The notes under the pieces: model-generated
Told to the model about the DNA's origin: nothing
The model's input: only the letters and a program-made list of their open reading frames with translations
Database searches by the model: none
Position numbers and translations under genes: made by a program
Part shown: positions 16,464-26,038 of the stretch, one piece after another
How positions within the stretch are numbered: the stretch's first letter is position 1
Layout: every line of letters begins with the position of its first letter
From: Halorarum salinum
GTDB taxonomy: Archaea; Halobacteriota; Halobacteria; Halobacteriales; Haloferacaceae
Reading direction: 5' to 3'
Assembly (NCBI RefSeq): GCF_013402875.1
Contig: NZ_CP058579.1
Coordinates: 62,001-126,000 of the forward strand
Length of the DNA: 64,000 nt

Positions 16464-17515
16464 TACTTGAACTCTCTCAATTGAGCAAAGCCTACAGCCA
16501 GTTCGACTTCGGCCCCGTGGACCTGACGGTCGATGAAGAAGTGCTTGCCGTCTTGGGGCCGTCCGGCAGCGGGAAGACCACGCTACTCTCGTTGATCGCC
16601 GGCATCACCGGCCTCGATTCGGGATCAATTCTGCTCGACGGGCGAGAACTGGTCGGTCAGCCGCTCGAAGATCGGCATGTAGGGATGGTCTTCCAAGAAG
16701 GAGCGCTCTTTCCACACATGACCGCCCGGGAAAACATCGAGTACGCGGCTACAGCCAGCGATCACGTCGACGAACTTGCGACGCTCCTCGAACTAGAGGA
16801 GGTCCTCAACAGGAAGCCCCCGACGCTCTCCGGTGGGGAACGCCAACGAGTCGCCCTCGCGCGATCGCTGGCGACCGACCCGGACGTGTTACTCCTTGAC
16901 GAGCCGTTGTCGAGCCTCGACGCGCCGATCCGGAAACGGCTCCGGGACGAACTGCACAACCTGTTTGAATCGCTTGAAATCCCGATTCTCTACGTCACGC
17001 ACGATCAGCGGACGGCGACGGCACTCGGTGACCGAATCGCCATCGTTCGAGACGGTGGCCTCGAACAGGTCGGTTCGCCGTCGACAGTGCTCACCCGGCC
17101 AACCAATCGGTTCGTCGCGCGCTTTACTGGGAACGAGAACCTATTTGAGGGGTCAGTGACCGATCGAGCCGCAGACGGAGCAAGGGTTCGGTTCGGCGAT
17201 CTCCAGCTCCAGACGACCGCGTCGGATATCTCTACGTCGGCCGTGACGGTCTGTATCCACCCCTCGCGAGTGGAGGTCGAAACCCCCATTGTCGCTGACG
17301 GCAACCGGTCGGTGAACACGGTCACAGGGACGGTTGCTCGTTGGTTGAATGAGGGGAGCGTGTATCGGGTCGATATTCAAATCGAAGCGGGCTCACTTAC
17401 TCTTACGGCGAACGTTCGTCCGCCGACGTTCGAACGACTAACGATTGACAACGGCTCAGAAATTCAAGTGCTGATTCCGCAAGAGTCGATTCATTTGATT
17501 CCAGAACTTGAGTAA
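16454..17515 (+). CDS. wtpC: Molybdate/tungstate ABC transporter ATP-binding protein
   Basis: 353 residues. ABC ATPase core: Walker A GPSGSGKTT (residue 35-43), Q-loop VFQEGALF, signature LSGGERQRVALARSL, Walker B VLLLDEPLSSLD and the switch His in YVTHDQ. After residue 235 comes a TOBE-type C-terminal region (LFEGSVTDRAADGARVRFG, later GTVARWLNEGSVYRVDI) as in ModC/WtpC, which may bind oxyanion and damp activity. The start at 16454 and a second ATG at 16460 (ATGA overlap with the permease stop) are both plausible. Completes the transporter downstream of the Tfx-type gene. Confidence 0.9.
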   Translation: MGMILELSQLSKAYSQFDFGPVDLTVDEEVLAVLGPSGSGKTTLLSLIAGITGLDSGSILLDGRELVGQPLEDRHVGMVFQEGALFPHMTARENIEYAATASDHVDELATLLELEEVLNRKPPTLSGGERQRVALARSLATDPDVLLLDEPLSSLDAPIRKRLRDELHNLFESLEIPILYVTHDQRTATALGDRIAIVRDGGLEQVGSPSTVLTRPTNRFVARFTGNENLFEGSVTDRAADGARVRFGDLQLQTTASDISTSAVTVCIHPSRVEVETPIVADGNRSVNTVTGTVARWLNEGSVYRVDIQIEAGSLTLTANVRPPTFERLTIDNGSEIQVLIPQESIHLIPELE

Positions 17516-17775
17516 TTTCGATTCGAGACTTCCCTGACCCGCGTCTGGACAGAATACTCAGTGGATGGAAGCATATGCATTGAGAACACGGGCCTCAACT
17601 ACTGGCCAAAACATTATATATAGCGGTATCCGGTATATTGATGGTGCGGTTAGCTCAATACGGAGAATATCGGCAGGTATGAGCAGTGATGGATGACACC
17701 GATAGCAGTCCGTTCCCACTTTGCCTTACCTGATAAGGTGAAGTGGATTTAAGGGAGGGGGCTGCGCCGTCGGGT

Positions 17776-18932
17776 GAGCCGACCCGATGGATCTGCCGCC
17801 TGACGCCCCTTCCCCGGGGATTGACCGCCGAAACACCCCTCGCCACCGCCGCAGCCTCCTTCGTCGACGCAAAGCAGAAGCCGGGCGGTGGCGGCCGCTA
17901 CGCGAGCGACAGTCGCGTCGTCCTCGAGGGCTGAGTGGAGTGGGCCGCCTATCGCGACGCACTGTGCCTCGAGGACGTCGACGCCGACCTCATGCATAGC
18001 TACGTGGACTACCTCCGGGCCCGCGTCGACGCCAGGGTTTCGAACGACACGCCCCCGACGCTGGCGTCGCGGGCTCGACGGCGCGGCAGTACTACGCCCG
18101 GGTGCGGGCGTTACTCACGTGGTGCGTCGGCCACGAGCTCATCGCGACGAACCCAGCGAAGAAGGAGTCCGTCCTCGGCGATCTCCCCGACGAAGACGAC
18201 GGTCGCGATGGCGACGGCCAGCAGTTCTGGACGCCCACGTTCCGCGACCAGTTCCTCCGCTGGACGGACTGGCGGTTCGAGACGGCCGCCGACCAGGGCC
18301 GGATGGACCCAGCCGTCGCTGCCCATGACCGCGCACTCGTCGCCGTGCTCGCCTTCTCGGGAGCACAGGACGCGGAGGTCCTGCGTGAACCGCGTGACGC
18401 TCGCCGAAACGGCCTCACCTAGGGCGACGTCGCCCAGCTGACCGTCCGGGGGAAGAACCAGACCTGCGAACAGGTCGGCCTCCTCGAACAGGGCGCAGAC
18501 CGACTCCGGGCGCACTGGCGGCGCTCGCAGCGGCCGCCAGACTAGTGGCCCGTCTTTCCGACCGGCCACCTGCCCTCACTCTACGAGTCGGTACGAGACG
18601 CGGCTGACGGCGACGTTGAGGCCGACCTCGGGCCGGACACGGTGCTGGACGTCCTTCGACACGCCGGTGGCACGCCGCCATCCCTGACGGTCGCCGGCGG
18701 CGCGTCGATCCTCGAACGGCTTGCCATGGAGTCTGGGCTCCGCGTCGATGGCGACATCCCGAAGCCGCACGGGGCGCGGCGCGGGCTTGGCGACGAACTC
18801 TACCTCGTGAACCCCGCGACCGCGCAGGACCAGCTCCGACACCAGTCCATCGAGACGACGAACAAAGCCTATCGTGACCGCCAGACTGACCGGACAACAC
18901 GAGACGCGCAGAATATCATCGACAGTTCCTAA
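17776..18932 (+). pseudogene. Tyrosine recombinase/integrase (XerC/D-like), multiply broken
   Basis: A GC-rich remnant whose parts read in order. TAETPLATAAASFVDAKQKP and YASDSRVVLEG end at a TGA near 17934. VEWAAYRDALCLEDVDADLM continues in the same frame to about 18060. A frameshift leads to QYYARVRALLTWCVGHELI and NPAKKESVLGDL, followed by TAG near 18420 and another TAG near 18543. Finally PHGARRGLGDELYLV and AQDQLRHQSIETTNKAYRD give the C-terminal catalytic His-x-x-Arg, His and Tyr box. The core-binding and catalytic domains of an archaeal plasmid/phage integrase are recognisable, but one frameshift and three stops abolish function. Base composition is visibly richer in G+C than the surroundings. 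Confidence 0.8.
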
Positions 18933-18979
18933 CTACGCGTCGGTCGCCATCACAGGATCGACATGGATGCGTACGCTCG

Positions 18980-19452
18980 TCATCTATCCGCTAAATCGTA
19001 ACCCCATTCGCGAAGCATCTCGGCGATGAGCTCCGGCCTGCGTTGGACGACGACCATGGCAGCCTCCCGATAATCGGACTTGTAGACGTCCTCGCCGAGG
19101 CGCTCTTCGAGCGTATCCTGGAGTTCGTCTTCGGCGTTGATGATTTCCTCCCTGAGGAAGTACGGCATCTGTTCACGGCCTTCGTTTACTTTCTCTCGGC
19201 GCAGTTTTAGGGAATCGAGTTCATAGCCGGCCGCTGCTCCGAACTCCCTGCCTCACTGGTGTCGCCACCTGTGTCTTCGGAGGCTCTCGTTTCCCGGTCA
19301 CTCATCGAGGGGTCCTCCTCGGCGACCGGTTCTGCCGGAGACTCCGGCACCTGCTCGTCGTCGAGATCTCGGCGTTCCTGCTCCGGTGGTTGGGTATCGG
19401 TGTCGTCAGATTCGTCGAGGCCTGCGTCGCGAGAACCGGATTTGAGTCCCAT
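18980..19452 (-). pseudogene. Partner gene of the plasmid ParA, frameshifted
   Basis: Two pieces of one small protein. The first begins with the ATG at 19452 (MGLKSGSRDAGLDESDD), overlapping the ParA stop as TGATG, and is strongly acidic. After a frameshift near 19240 the second piece reads ELDSLKLRREKVNEG, REQMPYFLREEII, EDVYKSDYREAAMVVVQRRP and ends WGYDLADR at 18980. Read straight, the first frame stops at 19207 after 81 residues, and the second has its own ATG at 19168 (62 residues), so two short peptides could still be made. In haloarchaeal plasmids such proteins follow ParA and are thought to help partition. Confidence 0.65.
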
Positions 19453-19964
19453 CAGACGGACACCTCGGGCACTGTGAGTCCCGCTTCTCGTTCGAGATGG
19501 CGGGCTAGCGTGTCGAACTGATCGAGCGTTTCGAGTTCGTACTCGCGCTTGCGGTCGCGATGTTTCTCGATGTAGCGAAAGGGAATCGACGATAAGAACG
19601 TCATAGGTGTCCCGAAGGTTCGCTTCGCGCAAGACGCGGTGGAGTTCGTGGTATATGCTGTACGATTCTCCTAGTTTCTCAGCCTGGTTTTTCTCGTTGA
19701 GGAGGAACTCGTGGACGTCCTCAAGCATGTTATGCGACGGAATGAGGTCGATGCCGTCCTCTACCTTGTGCGTGAGGTCGTCAAAGTCACCTTTCGGTCG
19801 GCCAACTAGGTGGCGAACGAGGTTATCTGCCTCTGGATCTCCTCGATCGTAGTCAGGACCGAAGAAGTACGTGAGGCTCCAGTTTTGCGTGTCCATATCG
19901 ATAACAAGCACATCTTGGCCCGCGCGTGCATGGCTGGCGGCCAGCGTTGCTGCCGTCGTCGTCT
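19450..19964 (-). pseudogene. ParA-family partition ATPase, truncated and internally deleted
   Basis: The minus strand reads TTTAATLAASHARAGQDV then LVIDMDTQNWSLTYFFG, the P-loop end and switch region of ParA, but the residues before TTT (the glycine-rich P-loop) are gone: the frame is cut at about 19964 by an IS605-type TnpB relic. Later YDVLIVDS breaks off where about 80 residues normally follow. The frame changes and FRYIEKHRDRKREYELETL, LEREAGLTVPEVSV close the protein at a TGA overlapping the next gene. So there are three lesions: loss of the N-terminus, internal deletion and frameshift. It is a dead plasmid partition gene. Confidence 0.8.
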
Positions 19965-19972
19965 AATACAAA

Positions 19973-20278
19973 GCCGAAAAATACGGTAGCTCGGTCGAAC
20001 AAGTTGACCCAGAGAATACTAGTAGACGGTGTTCACACTGTGGCTTCACCCACCCGGAGAACCGCGAGGACGAGGCGTTTGAGTGCCTGAAATGTGGGTG
20101 CGAGAACCACGCGGACTACAACGCGGCGAAAAACATCGGGTTACGGAATCTCCGTCGCACCCAAACAGGGGGCAACGGAGGCGCACACTTGGGCGTGCGC
20201 TTGAACAGCGGGATGCTAAACGTAAACGGAGGCTATTCTCCTGCCGAGAGTATCGGCCAGAACGGGAGTCCACGCTGA
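19973..20278 (+). pseudogene. TnpB (RNA-guided nuclease family) C-terminal fragment
   Basis: About 101 residues: [20 protein letters not shown], then [12 protein letters not shown] and [20 protein letters not shown], the four-cysteine zinc ribbon followed by the D of the last RuvC motif (ADYNAA), and a Gly-rich tail ending at the TGA by 20278. No start codon and no RuvC I or II segments, so inactive. Confidence 0.8.
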
Positions 20279-20280
20279 AT

Positions 20281-20300
20281 CCCACCCCTAAAGGGGTGGG
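20281..20300 (+). terminator. Perfect hairpin at the IS605-type right end
   Basis: CCCACCCCTAAAGGGGTGGG: an 8-base perfect stem with a TAAA loop directly after the TnpB stop. This is the usual right-end hairpin of haloarchaeal IS200/IS605 elements and can act as a transcription stop and, in TnpB systems, as the end of the guide RNA. Here the element is dead. Confidence 0.6.
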
Positions 20301-21674
20301 TAGCTCAACCGTGAAAGCTAGGTCACTCTGAAAGCAATACTACGATAGAGCGGTCTAGCTAGTAAATTGACCCACTGCAGTGCAAAACCGAACACATCGA
20401 TAGAAGGTGTCTCCAAGGTACGGGAGATGATTCCGGCCGTTCATCGAACTGGAACCTTAGGAACATCTCCGAACTCGGTCCCTGGCCCGGGGTTCGAAAT
20501 TGATCGGCGAGTACGTCGTGTAATCCGTCATTTTGTTTACCGTAGATTTCCTTCTGGTACTGGTCGACGTCGACCGGCTAGATGGGGAACTGACACACCC
20601 GAGACCAGTAGTGTTCCAGGCTGGACTGCCGTCGGTTTCCGCCGCCACTTTCGTGGGTGCGAGTAGGCAGAGTTCCTTCTGTGTGCTGAAGCCACGCACG
20701 ACCATGAGTAGTCGGTTTTCTTTACCTTCTCTTGGGTGTCACGAACGGATTCCTCATGAATTCGGGGATCACCTTCTCGTGTGACGAGTTCGCTGGCAAC
20801 GTGTACGAGGTCGACCGCTTTCCGAGCACCGCCGTGCGTCTGGACGGCGAACGAAATTAACAGTAAAATTATATCATCATTCCGAACACCCCATCTGGAA
20901 TACGCCGTACCGTCGACAGCGGATCATCTGCAGGTTCGTTGTATTGAATCGATGGGGTAGACGTCTTCGGAGATGAAATACCGCCCAATCAAAGCTCGCG
21001 TTGACGATCCGATCGAGCTCGTCCCAGTTTCCCATTCTCGCTACGCAACGTTTGAGAAAGTGACGTCGACATGGCTACCATCATTGGTTCACTGATTCTG
21101 GACCCTTTTTCTCTTGTCATATTCTAATGCATCAAGGGTCAGAAGGCAGTGTCCATACGTGGAGGAGGGAGGTTCGAACGTGCGGGATTTTAACTATCAT
21201 TGAGGCGGACTACTGACGTCACTATATCTTCAATAACAATATTAAGTCTGTTATTATCTATTCCGCCGCCCTACCATACAATGAACTCTCGGTCCTGATT
21301 CGAGGATGCGGAATGATGTACTCCATAGGCCGCGAATAATAGTGATATAGATATAAAGTTCGACCAAGAGGAATGGTTGAGGAATTCATGTTCGACGATA
21401 TTCCTGACCATGATCTGCAATGGTCCCATATGTGGGCTCCGGAGAGGAGAATCACCTCATCTGGATATTACTGCAAGTAGGCGTACTTGAAGAGGTTCTG
21501 TCACTAGGAGAGCGAACCGTCGCTCCGCGAATACCATACTCTTCAGAACCCAGATCTGGGCTTTTAATCCCGACTGTGTCGATACTTGATTTACGCAGAT
21601 TTCCCAACGGTCCTATCGCGCCCTTCGATTCGCAACTACAACCTCAATCAATAGTTATATTGTTCAGGAAGGAA
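20301..21674. other. Long stretch without a recognisable gene
   Basis: No frame has coding character over a useful length. On the minus strand, from about 20870 to 20700, one reads AVQTHGGARKAVDLVHVASE then TREGDPRIHEESV, which looks protein-like and may be a relic of an unknown gene. Its continuation on both sides meets stops. The part from 21180 to 21360 is AT-rich. A putative promoter for the next operon should lie near the end. Confidence 0.4.
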
Positions 21675-21689
21675 ATGAGTGTTATTGGC

Positions 21690-22667
21690 ATGCAGAGAAG
21701 AAAGTACCTCAAGGCCATAGCTGGCTCGGCAGCAACAATCAGTATTGCCGGCTGCAGCTCCGGTGGGGAGGATGAGTATCCTTCGGACACGATTACCATA
21801 GTTGTTCCATTCGGTTCCGGCGGGGGAACTGATTCCGCATTCAGAACCGTCCAGGATCCCATTGCTCAACAATTACCGGAGGAAAGCGAGTTTGTAGTCG
21901 ACAATCGACCGGGGGCTACTGGACGTCTCGGAACGCAGGACGTCTATGATGCTGATTCCGATGGGTACACCGTCCTTGCGACGCCGACAGAACCCGTCAT
22001 TGGCCAGTTCTTCTTCGACGTGAACTATGACGTATACGAGATGACTCCCATTTCGTACATGCTTGACAACATCTACTCACTCGTTGCGTCACCTGATCGA
22101 TTCGGCAACGATTTCGAGAGCTTCGTCGAGGATGCCCGTGCTGAGGATAAAGTCACCCTCGGCTCCGTCGGCATTGGTGGTAGCAATAATTTTGCCGGCG
22201 TGGCCGCTCTTGATGCGCTGGACATCGACTTCAGTCACGTTCCATATGATTCAGGGAGCCAGGTTGCGAGCGCAGCAGCGAGCGGTGACGTCGACATCGG
22301 CGTCGCGGCACATACTGGCGTGACTGGACTGATGGAAGAGGATAGACTCCAGATGCACCTATTGTTGCATGACGAACAGCTTTACGAGGGCATTCCCGTT
22401 CCAAGCACCGTCGAGTATGATATCCCAATCGTGACGTTCGCGATGGGGATGTACGCCCCACCTGATATGGACGAAGAGCGTGCAAGTGCTCTTGAAGACC
22501 TTATCGTGTCTGGCTTGGAGTCGGATGCTTCCACAGAGGCGGCCAGCAACGCCGGATTAGTCCTCCAAGCAGGCGGCGCGGACGCACTCGAAGATCTGAT
22601 TACACAGATTGAATCTGACATTGAGAGTTACCAGCTGATCCTCGATGACCAGGGTATCGATTACTGA
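21690..22667 (+). CDS. tctC: TctC-family substrate-binding lipoprotein, first of two
   Basis: 325 residues from the ATG at 21690 (MQRRKYLKAIAG); an ATG five codons upstream (21675) is possible, and longer in-frame starts back to 21420 are unlikely. The signal has RRKYLK and a lipobox SIAGC. The mature protein has VPFGSGGGTDSAFR, DNRPGATGRLG, SVGIGGSNNFAG and VPYDSGSQVASAAASGDVDI, all typical of TctC/Bug binding proteins. It is followed after about 200 bases by a second binding protein with the same plan and then by tctB and tctA. Organic acid substrate unknown. Confidence 0.9.
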   Translation: MQRRKYLKAIAGSAATISIAGCSSGGEDEYPSDTITIVVPFGSGGGTDSAFRTVQDPIAQQLPEESEFVVDNRPGATGRLGTQDVYDADSDGYTVLATPTEPVIGQFFFDVNYDVYEMTPISYMLDNIYSLVASPDRFGNDFESFVEDARAEDKVTLGSVGIGGSNNFAGVAALDALDIDFSHVPYDSGSQVASAAASGDVDIGVAAHTGVTGLMEEDRLQMHLLLHDEQLYEGIPVPSTVEYDIPIVTFAMGMYAPPDMDEERASALEDLIVSGLESDASTEAASNAGLVLQAGGADALEDLITQIESDIESYQLILDDQGIDY

Positions 22668-22873
22668 ACACCTCTCAGTCCCGCGGTCCTGTATGTAGTC
22701 TTAGAACCGTCCAGAGCAGAATGGCGGTTTATCTACCTGTAGGCGGGTCTTGCCCTATTGATATGGGTATAAAGAAAGTGTGTGACATGCCGCATCTCGT
22801 CGGAACAATCGTTATCTAAATTTCAAAAACACTTATAGCGTCTGTAGCCTACCTGTCCATCGAAGAGCCTACT

Positions 22874-23902
22874 ATGAAGAGACGAAGCTACTTGGCAAAG
22901 GCAGGTTCCATAGGTACCGTAACGCTGGTCGCGGGTTGTTCCAGTAATAGCAGTGATGGGGACGAGGGTAATCCTGACAACAGTGGCGGTAATGGTGGTG
23001 GCGAGTCGTCGAGCGAAGCACAACAGAATTTCCCCTCAAATCCAATCACGGTCATCGTACCATTTGGGGCTGGCGGGGGAACGGACTCCCAATATCGACC
23101 GTTCGACGAATATTGGACGAACGAACTCAGCGTCTCGACCAACATTGAGAACCGAGGGGGTGCAGGAGGACGACTTGGCTGGAACCATCTGTCTGGCCAA
23201 GAAGGCGATGGGTATACAGTCGGTGTCATCTCCGTGGCGACTGCGGTCCTCAACGAGGCGCTCCACGATGTAGAGTATACGATGGACGAGATGACCCCCA
23301 TCGGAAGTGCCTCGGTCGCCTACTACGGAATGGTAACTGCACCCGACCGATTCAACGGATTCGACAACTTCGTCGAGTGGGCCCAAAATAACGAACTTAC
23401 TGTCGCATCGGTCGGATCGGGAACGACCAACCACTTCTCTATGACTAGCATTCTTCAGGAGAACGGCATTGAGAACTACAACGAAGTTCCCTATGATAGT
23501 GGCAGCGAAGCGGCCGCGGCGGCCGCCTCAGGGGACGTCGATATCGCGGCCGCAAGTGTGGCCGGGATTGGTGGCCTATTGGAAGACGACCGTGTAGAGC
23601 TTATATTCATCAACAGACCTGACCAAAGCGGCGAATATCCAGATGTTGCCACCCATGCAAACTACGACTTCAGCGCTCCCGCAGTTGGGCTTGAACTAGG
23701 GATGTTCGGGCCACCGGATGTGCCGCAGGAACGCGTTAGCGCGCTCGAAGATGCCCTTATCTCTGCGACGGAGAACGAAGAGTATCAGAACTGGGCGGCG
23801 AACAACGGATATGAGGTTGCCGGCAAGAACTCAAATGAGCTCGAAGAACTTGTTGGCCAGATGAAGCAGTTGGGCGGTGACTACGTCGACTTGGTCCAAT
23901 AG
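22874..23902 (+). CDS. tctC: TctC-family substrate-binding lipoprotein, second of two
   Basis: 342 residues. Signal MKRRSYLAKAGSIGTVTLVAGC with lipobox VAGC and a Ser/Asn/Gly linker. Mature part: VPFGAGGGTDSQYRPFD, NRGGAGGRLGWNHL, SVGSGTTNHFSM, VPYDSGSEAAAAAASGDVDI. It resembles the preceding binding protein closely in order of motifs but differs in many ligand-contact positions (for example GRLG followed by WNHL rather than TQDV), so it may bind another acid. The tctB gene starts 67 bases later. Two binding proteins before one TctAB pair is uncommon. Confidence 0.92.
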   Translation: MKRRSYLAKAGSIGTVTLVAGCSSNSSDGDEGNPDNSGGNGGGESSSEAQQNFPSNPITVIVPFGAGGGTDSQYRPFDEYWTNELSVSTNIENRGGAGGRLGWNHLSGQEGDGYTVGVISVATAVLNEALHDVEYTMDEMTPIGSASVAYYGMVTAPDRFNGFDNFVEWAQNNELTVASVGSGTTNHFSMTSILQENGIENYNEVPYDSGSEAAAAAASGDVDIAAASVAGIGGLLEDDRVELIFINRPDQSGEYPDVATHANYDFSAPAVGLELGMFGPPDVPQERVSALEDALISATENEEYQNWAANNGYEVAGKNSNELEELVGQMKQLGGDYVDLVQ

Positions 23903-23969
23903 TAACTGGGGACGCAGCTATATCACTAAGGTTTTAATCTATGATCGCACTCAATAGGGTGTAACACTG

Positions 23970-24539
23970 ATGGTTGTTAACGTGCCAGAAGAACACAAAA
24001 AAGAGGTGGTCGAGCTCCTCGTGGCAATAGCCGTTCTTATCGTTTTTCTCGCTCCTGCGATGGACCTTGAGGGGCCATTAGGGCAATTTCCACGTATTTT
24101 CCTGTTCGCCGGAGTCGTATTTCTATCCACAGAGGTCGTGATTCGGTTCTTACCCGAGCCGTATCGACAGATCGCGCTCAATTTTTCGTCCGGTTTGACA
24201 AATGAAATGACCGAAGGAGTCCAAGAGGAGGTCGATGAGAAGACCAATCCGTCTGCGGCGGCTGATAACGATGCCGAGACCGTCGGACCTGTGGGTGCCG
24301 TAGAAAGTGATGTAGGAAAACTGTTCCTGTTCCTTGGCGTCCTCGGCGCCTTCTATGCCATCTCCTATCTAGTGGGCTTTCTCCCGGCAATTCCGCTGCT
24401 TACGTTCGCCATCATCTATCTGTTCGGGAAGTGGAATTGGAAAATCTGGCTAGTTACGACTGCACTCCTTGTAGCGCTCATATACGGCCTCTTCGGTGAA
24501 GTCATGAATATTCCTATTACCGAGGGGGAGTTGTTATGA
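23970..24539 (+). CDS. tctB: TctB-family small membrane subunit
   Basis: 189 residues, four hydrophobic segments (about 14-32, 38-56, 112-132, 140-180) with a long acidic loop in the middle (MTEGVQEEVDEKTN region). Same topology as the TctB at 3.1 kb but little sequence in common, as usual for this subunit. Its stop overlaps the tctA start (ATGA), a sign of translational coupling. Confidence 0.85.
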   Translation: MVVNVPEEHKKEVVELLVAIAVLIVFLAPAMDLEGPLGQFPRIFLFAGVVFLSTEVVIRFLPEPYRQIALNFSSGLTNEMTEGVQEEVDEKTNPSAAADNDAETVGPVGAVESDVGKLFLFLGVLGAFYAISYLVGFLPAIPLLTFAIIYLFGKWNWKIWLVTTALLVALIYGLFGEVMNIPITEGELL

Positions 24540-26038
24540 TGCTGTTACAGCAATACTTCTTCGAGGCAGTAAGTGTAGTCCTCACGCCGGAGTTTCTGCT
24601 CTTGATTGCCGCAGCATCTATCATCGGTATCTTCCTCGGCTCCATGCCCGGTGTCGGCCCAGCGTTGACGCTTGCGCTCGCGTTCCCGTTCACTTTCGCA
24701 ATGGAGCCTGAGATGGGGCTCATGTTGATGGCAGTTCTCTACGGATCAACGACGTATGGTGGATCAGTCTCGGCGATCCTCATTAACGTCCCAGGAACTC
24801 CTGGATCAGCAGCTACGCTCCTCGACGGCTATCCGTTAACGCGCCAAGGAAAGGCTGCACTTGCAATTGGTATTGCGACCATCTCCTCATTCATTGGCGC
24901 CGTAATCGGTCTCGGCTTTCTCGCCCTGTTCGCCCCGATACTCGCCGAACTCGCACTCATCCTCGGTCCACCGGAAATGTTCTTACTTGCCGTCCTTGGT
25001 CTCGCGACCGTTTCAGCGGTGAGTCGAGGGTCCATCTTCAAGGGATTCGCTGCGGCTGGCTTCGGAGTCGTCGTTGCAAGTATCGGATCCGACCCAATTA
25101 CAGGCCAAGTTCGGTTTACCGCTGGAACGTACTATCTGCAAGGTGGTATTGATCTCGTTGTTATGTTGATCGGCCTATTCGCCGTCTCACAGACGATAGA
25201 TATGGCAGTCTCTGAAAAAGGGCTTGCCGAGAAGAGCCTCTTTGAGGGGACCGTCTGGGACGGTGTCAGAGAGTCGTTAGGACACAAGTCAGCGATCATC
25301 CGTAGTAGTATCATCGGGTCGGTCGTCGGCGCTATTCCGGGGGCCGGTATTACGACAGCCAACTTCCTATCGTACATCTTCGCTGTAAACCTCTCCGATG
25401 ACCCAGAATCGTTTGGAACGGGGAACCCCGAAGGCGTCATTGCAGCAGAAGCCGCCAACAACGGTTCGACAATGGGTGCACTCATTCCCGCTATGGCTCT
25501 CGCGATTCCTGGTGGTGCATCGGCTGCGGTCTTCATCGGTGCCATGATGAGCTATGGGATCACCCCTGGACCGAACGCGTTCGAAGGGATCCTCCCGTAT
25601 GTTATCTACGTGAGTATCCTCCTCGGAAATGTCGTCTTTCTTGCAGTAGGGCTCACGAGCGCCAAGTACGTGGCTAGGGTCACGACGATTAGACATGACG
25701 TCGTCATGGCAAGCATCCTATCTATTGCCCTGATCGGCGCATTCGCCGTTCGGAGCAACATTCTCGACGTAGGTGTGGCGATCAGTATTGGTGTCTTGGG
25801 GTATTTGATGGGAGAATATGGGTACTCCATAGTTGGGTTCGTCTTGGGATTCATTCTCGGTCCGATCGCCGAGCGTGGCTTCCAGCGCTCCATGCTCCTT
25901 GCGGACGGGGACTACATGGTGTTCACGGAGAGCTGGATCAGTATCGTGCTTCTGATCACAACACTCATCCTCTTCTTCTCGCCAATCGCCATCAGGATTC
26001 GGCAGATGATCTCACGGGAGAGCTACGATATAGCGTGA
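24536..26038 (+). CDS. tctA: TctA-family large membrane subunit
   Basis: 500 residues. Signature segments: GSMPGVGPALTLALA near residue 36-50, YGGSVSAILINVPGTPGSAAT near 79-99, and VGAIPGAGITTANFLSYIFA in the second half. Same length as the TctA at 3.6 kb; the two are clear paralogues. It completes an operon tctC-tctC-tctB-tctA. About 945 bases without a gene follow. Confidence 0.94.
   Translation: MMLLQQYFFEAVSVVLTPEFLLLIAAASIIGIFLGSMPGVGPALTLALAFPFTFAMEPEMGLMLMAVLYGSTTYGGSVSAILINVPGTPGSAATLLDGYPLTRQGKAALAIGIATISSFIGAVIGLGFLALFAPILAELALILGPPEMFLLAVLGLATVSAVSRGSIFKGFAAAGFGVVVASIGSDPITGQVRFTAGTYYLQGGIDLVVMLIGLFAVSQTIDMAVSEKGLAEKSLFEGTVWDGVRESLGHKSAIIRSSIIGSVVGAIPGAGITTANFLSYIFAVNLSDDPESFGTGNPEGVIAAEAANNGSTMGALIPAMALAIPGGASAAVFIGAMMSYGITPGPNAFEGILPYVIYVSILLGNVVFLAVGLTSAKYVARVTTIRHDVVMASILSIALIGAFAVRSNILDVGVAISIGVLGYLMGEYGYSIVGFVLGFILGPIAERGFQRSMLLADGDYMVFTESWISIVLLITTLILFFSPIAIRIRQMISRESYDIA

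Larger units (their letters stand above)
19965..20300 (+). mobile_element. IS200/IS605-family relic: TnpB C-terminus and right end
   Basis: A fragment encoding only the C-terminal zinc ribbon of TnpB, followed by the hairpin of the right end. It interrupts the ParA gene, which loses its P-loop exactly at the left edge. TnpA and most of TnpB are missing. Confidence 0.75.

Noticed and set aside
20480-20510. A T-arm-like GGTTCGAAA suggesting a tRNA
   Set aside because: The flanking bases do not pair as a T-stem and no acceptor, D-arm or anticodon arm can be built.
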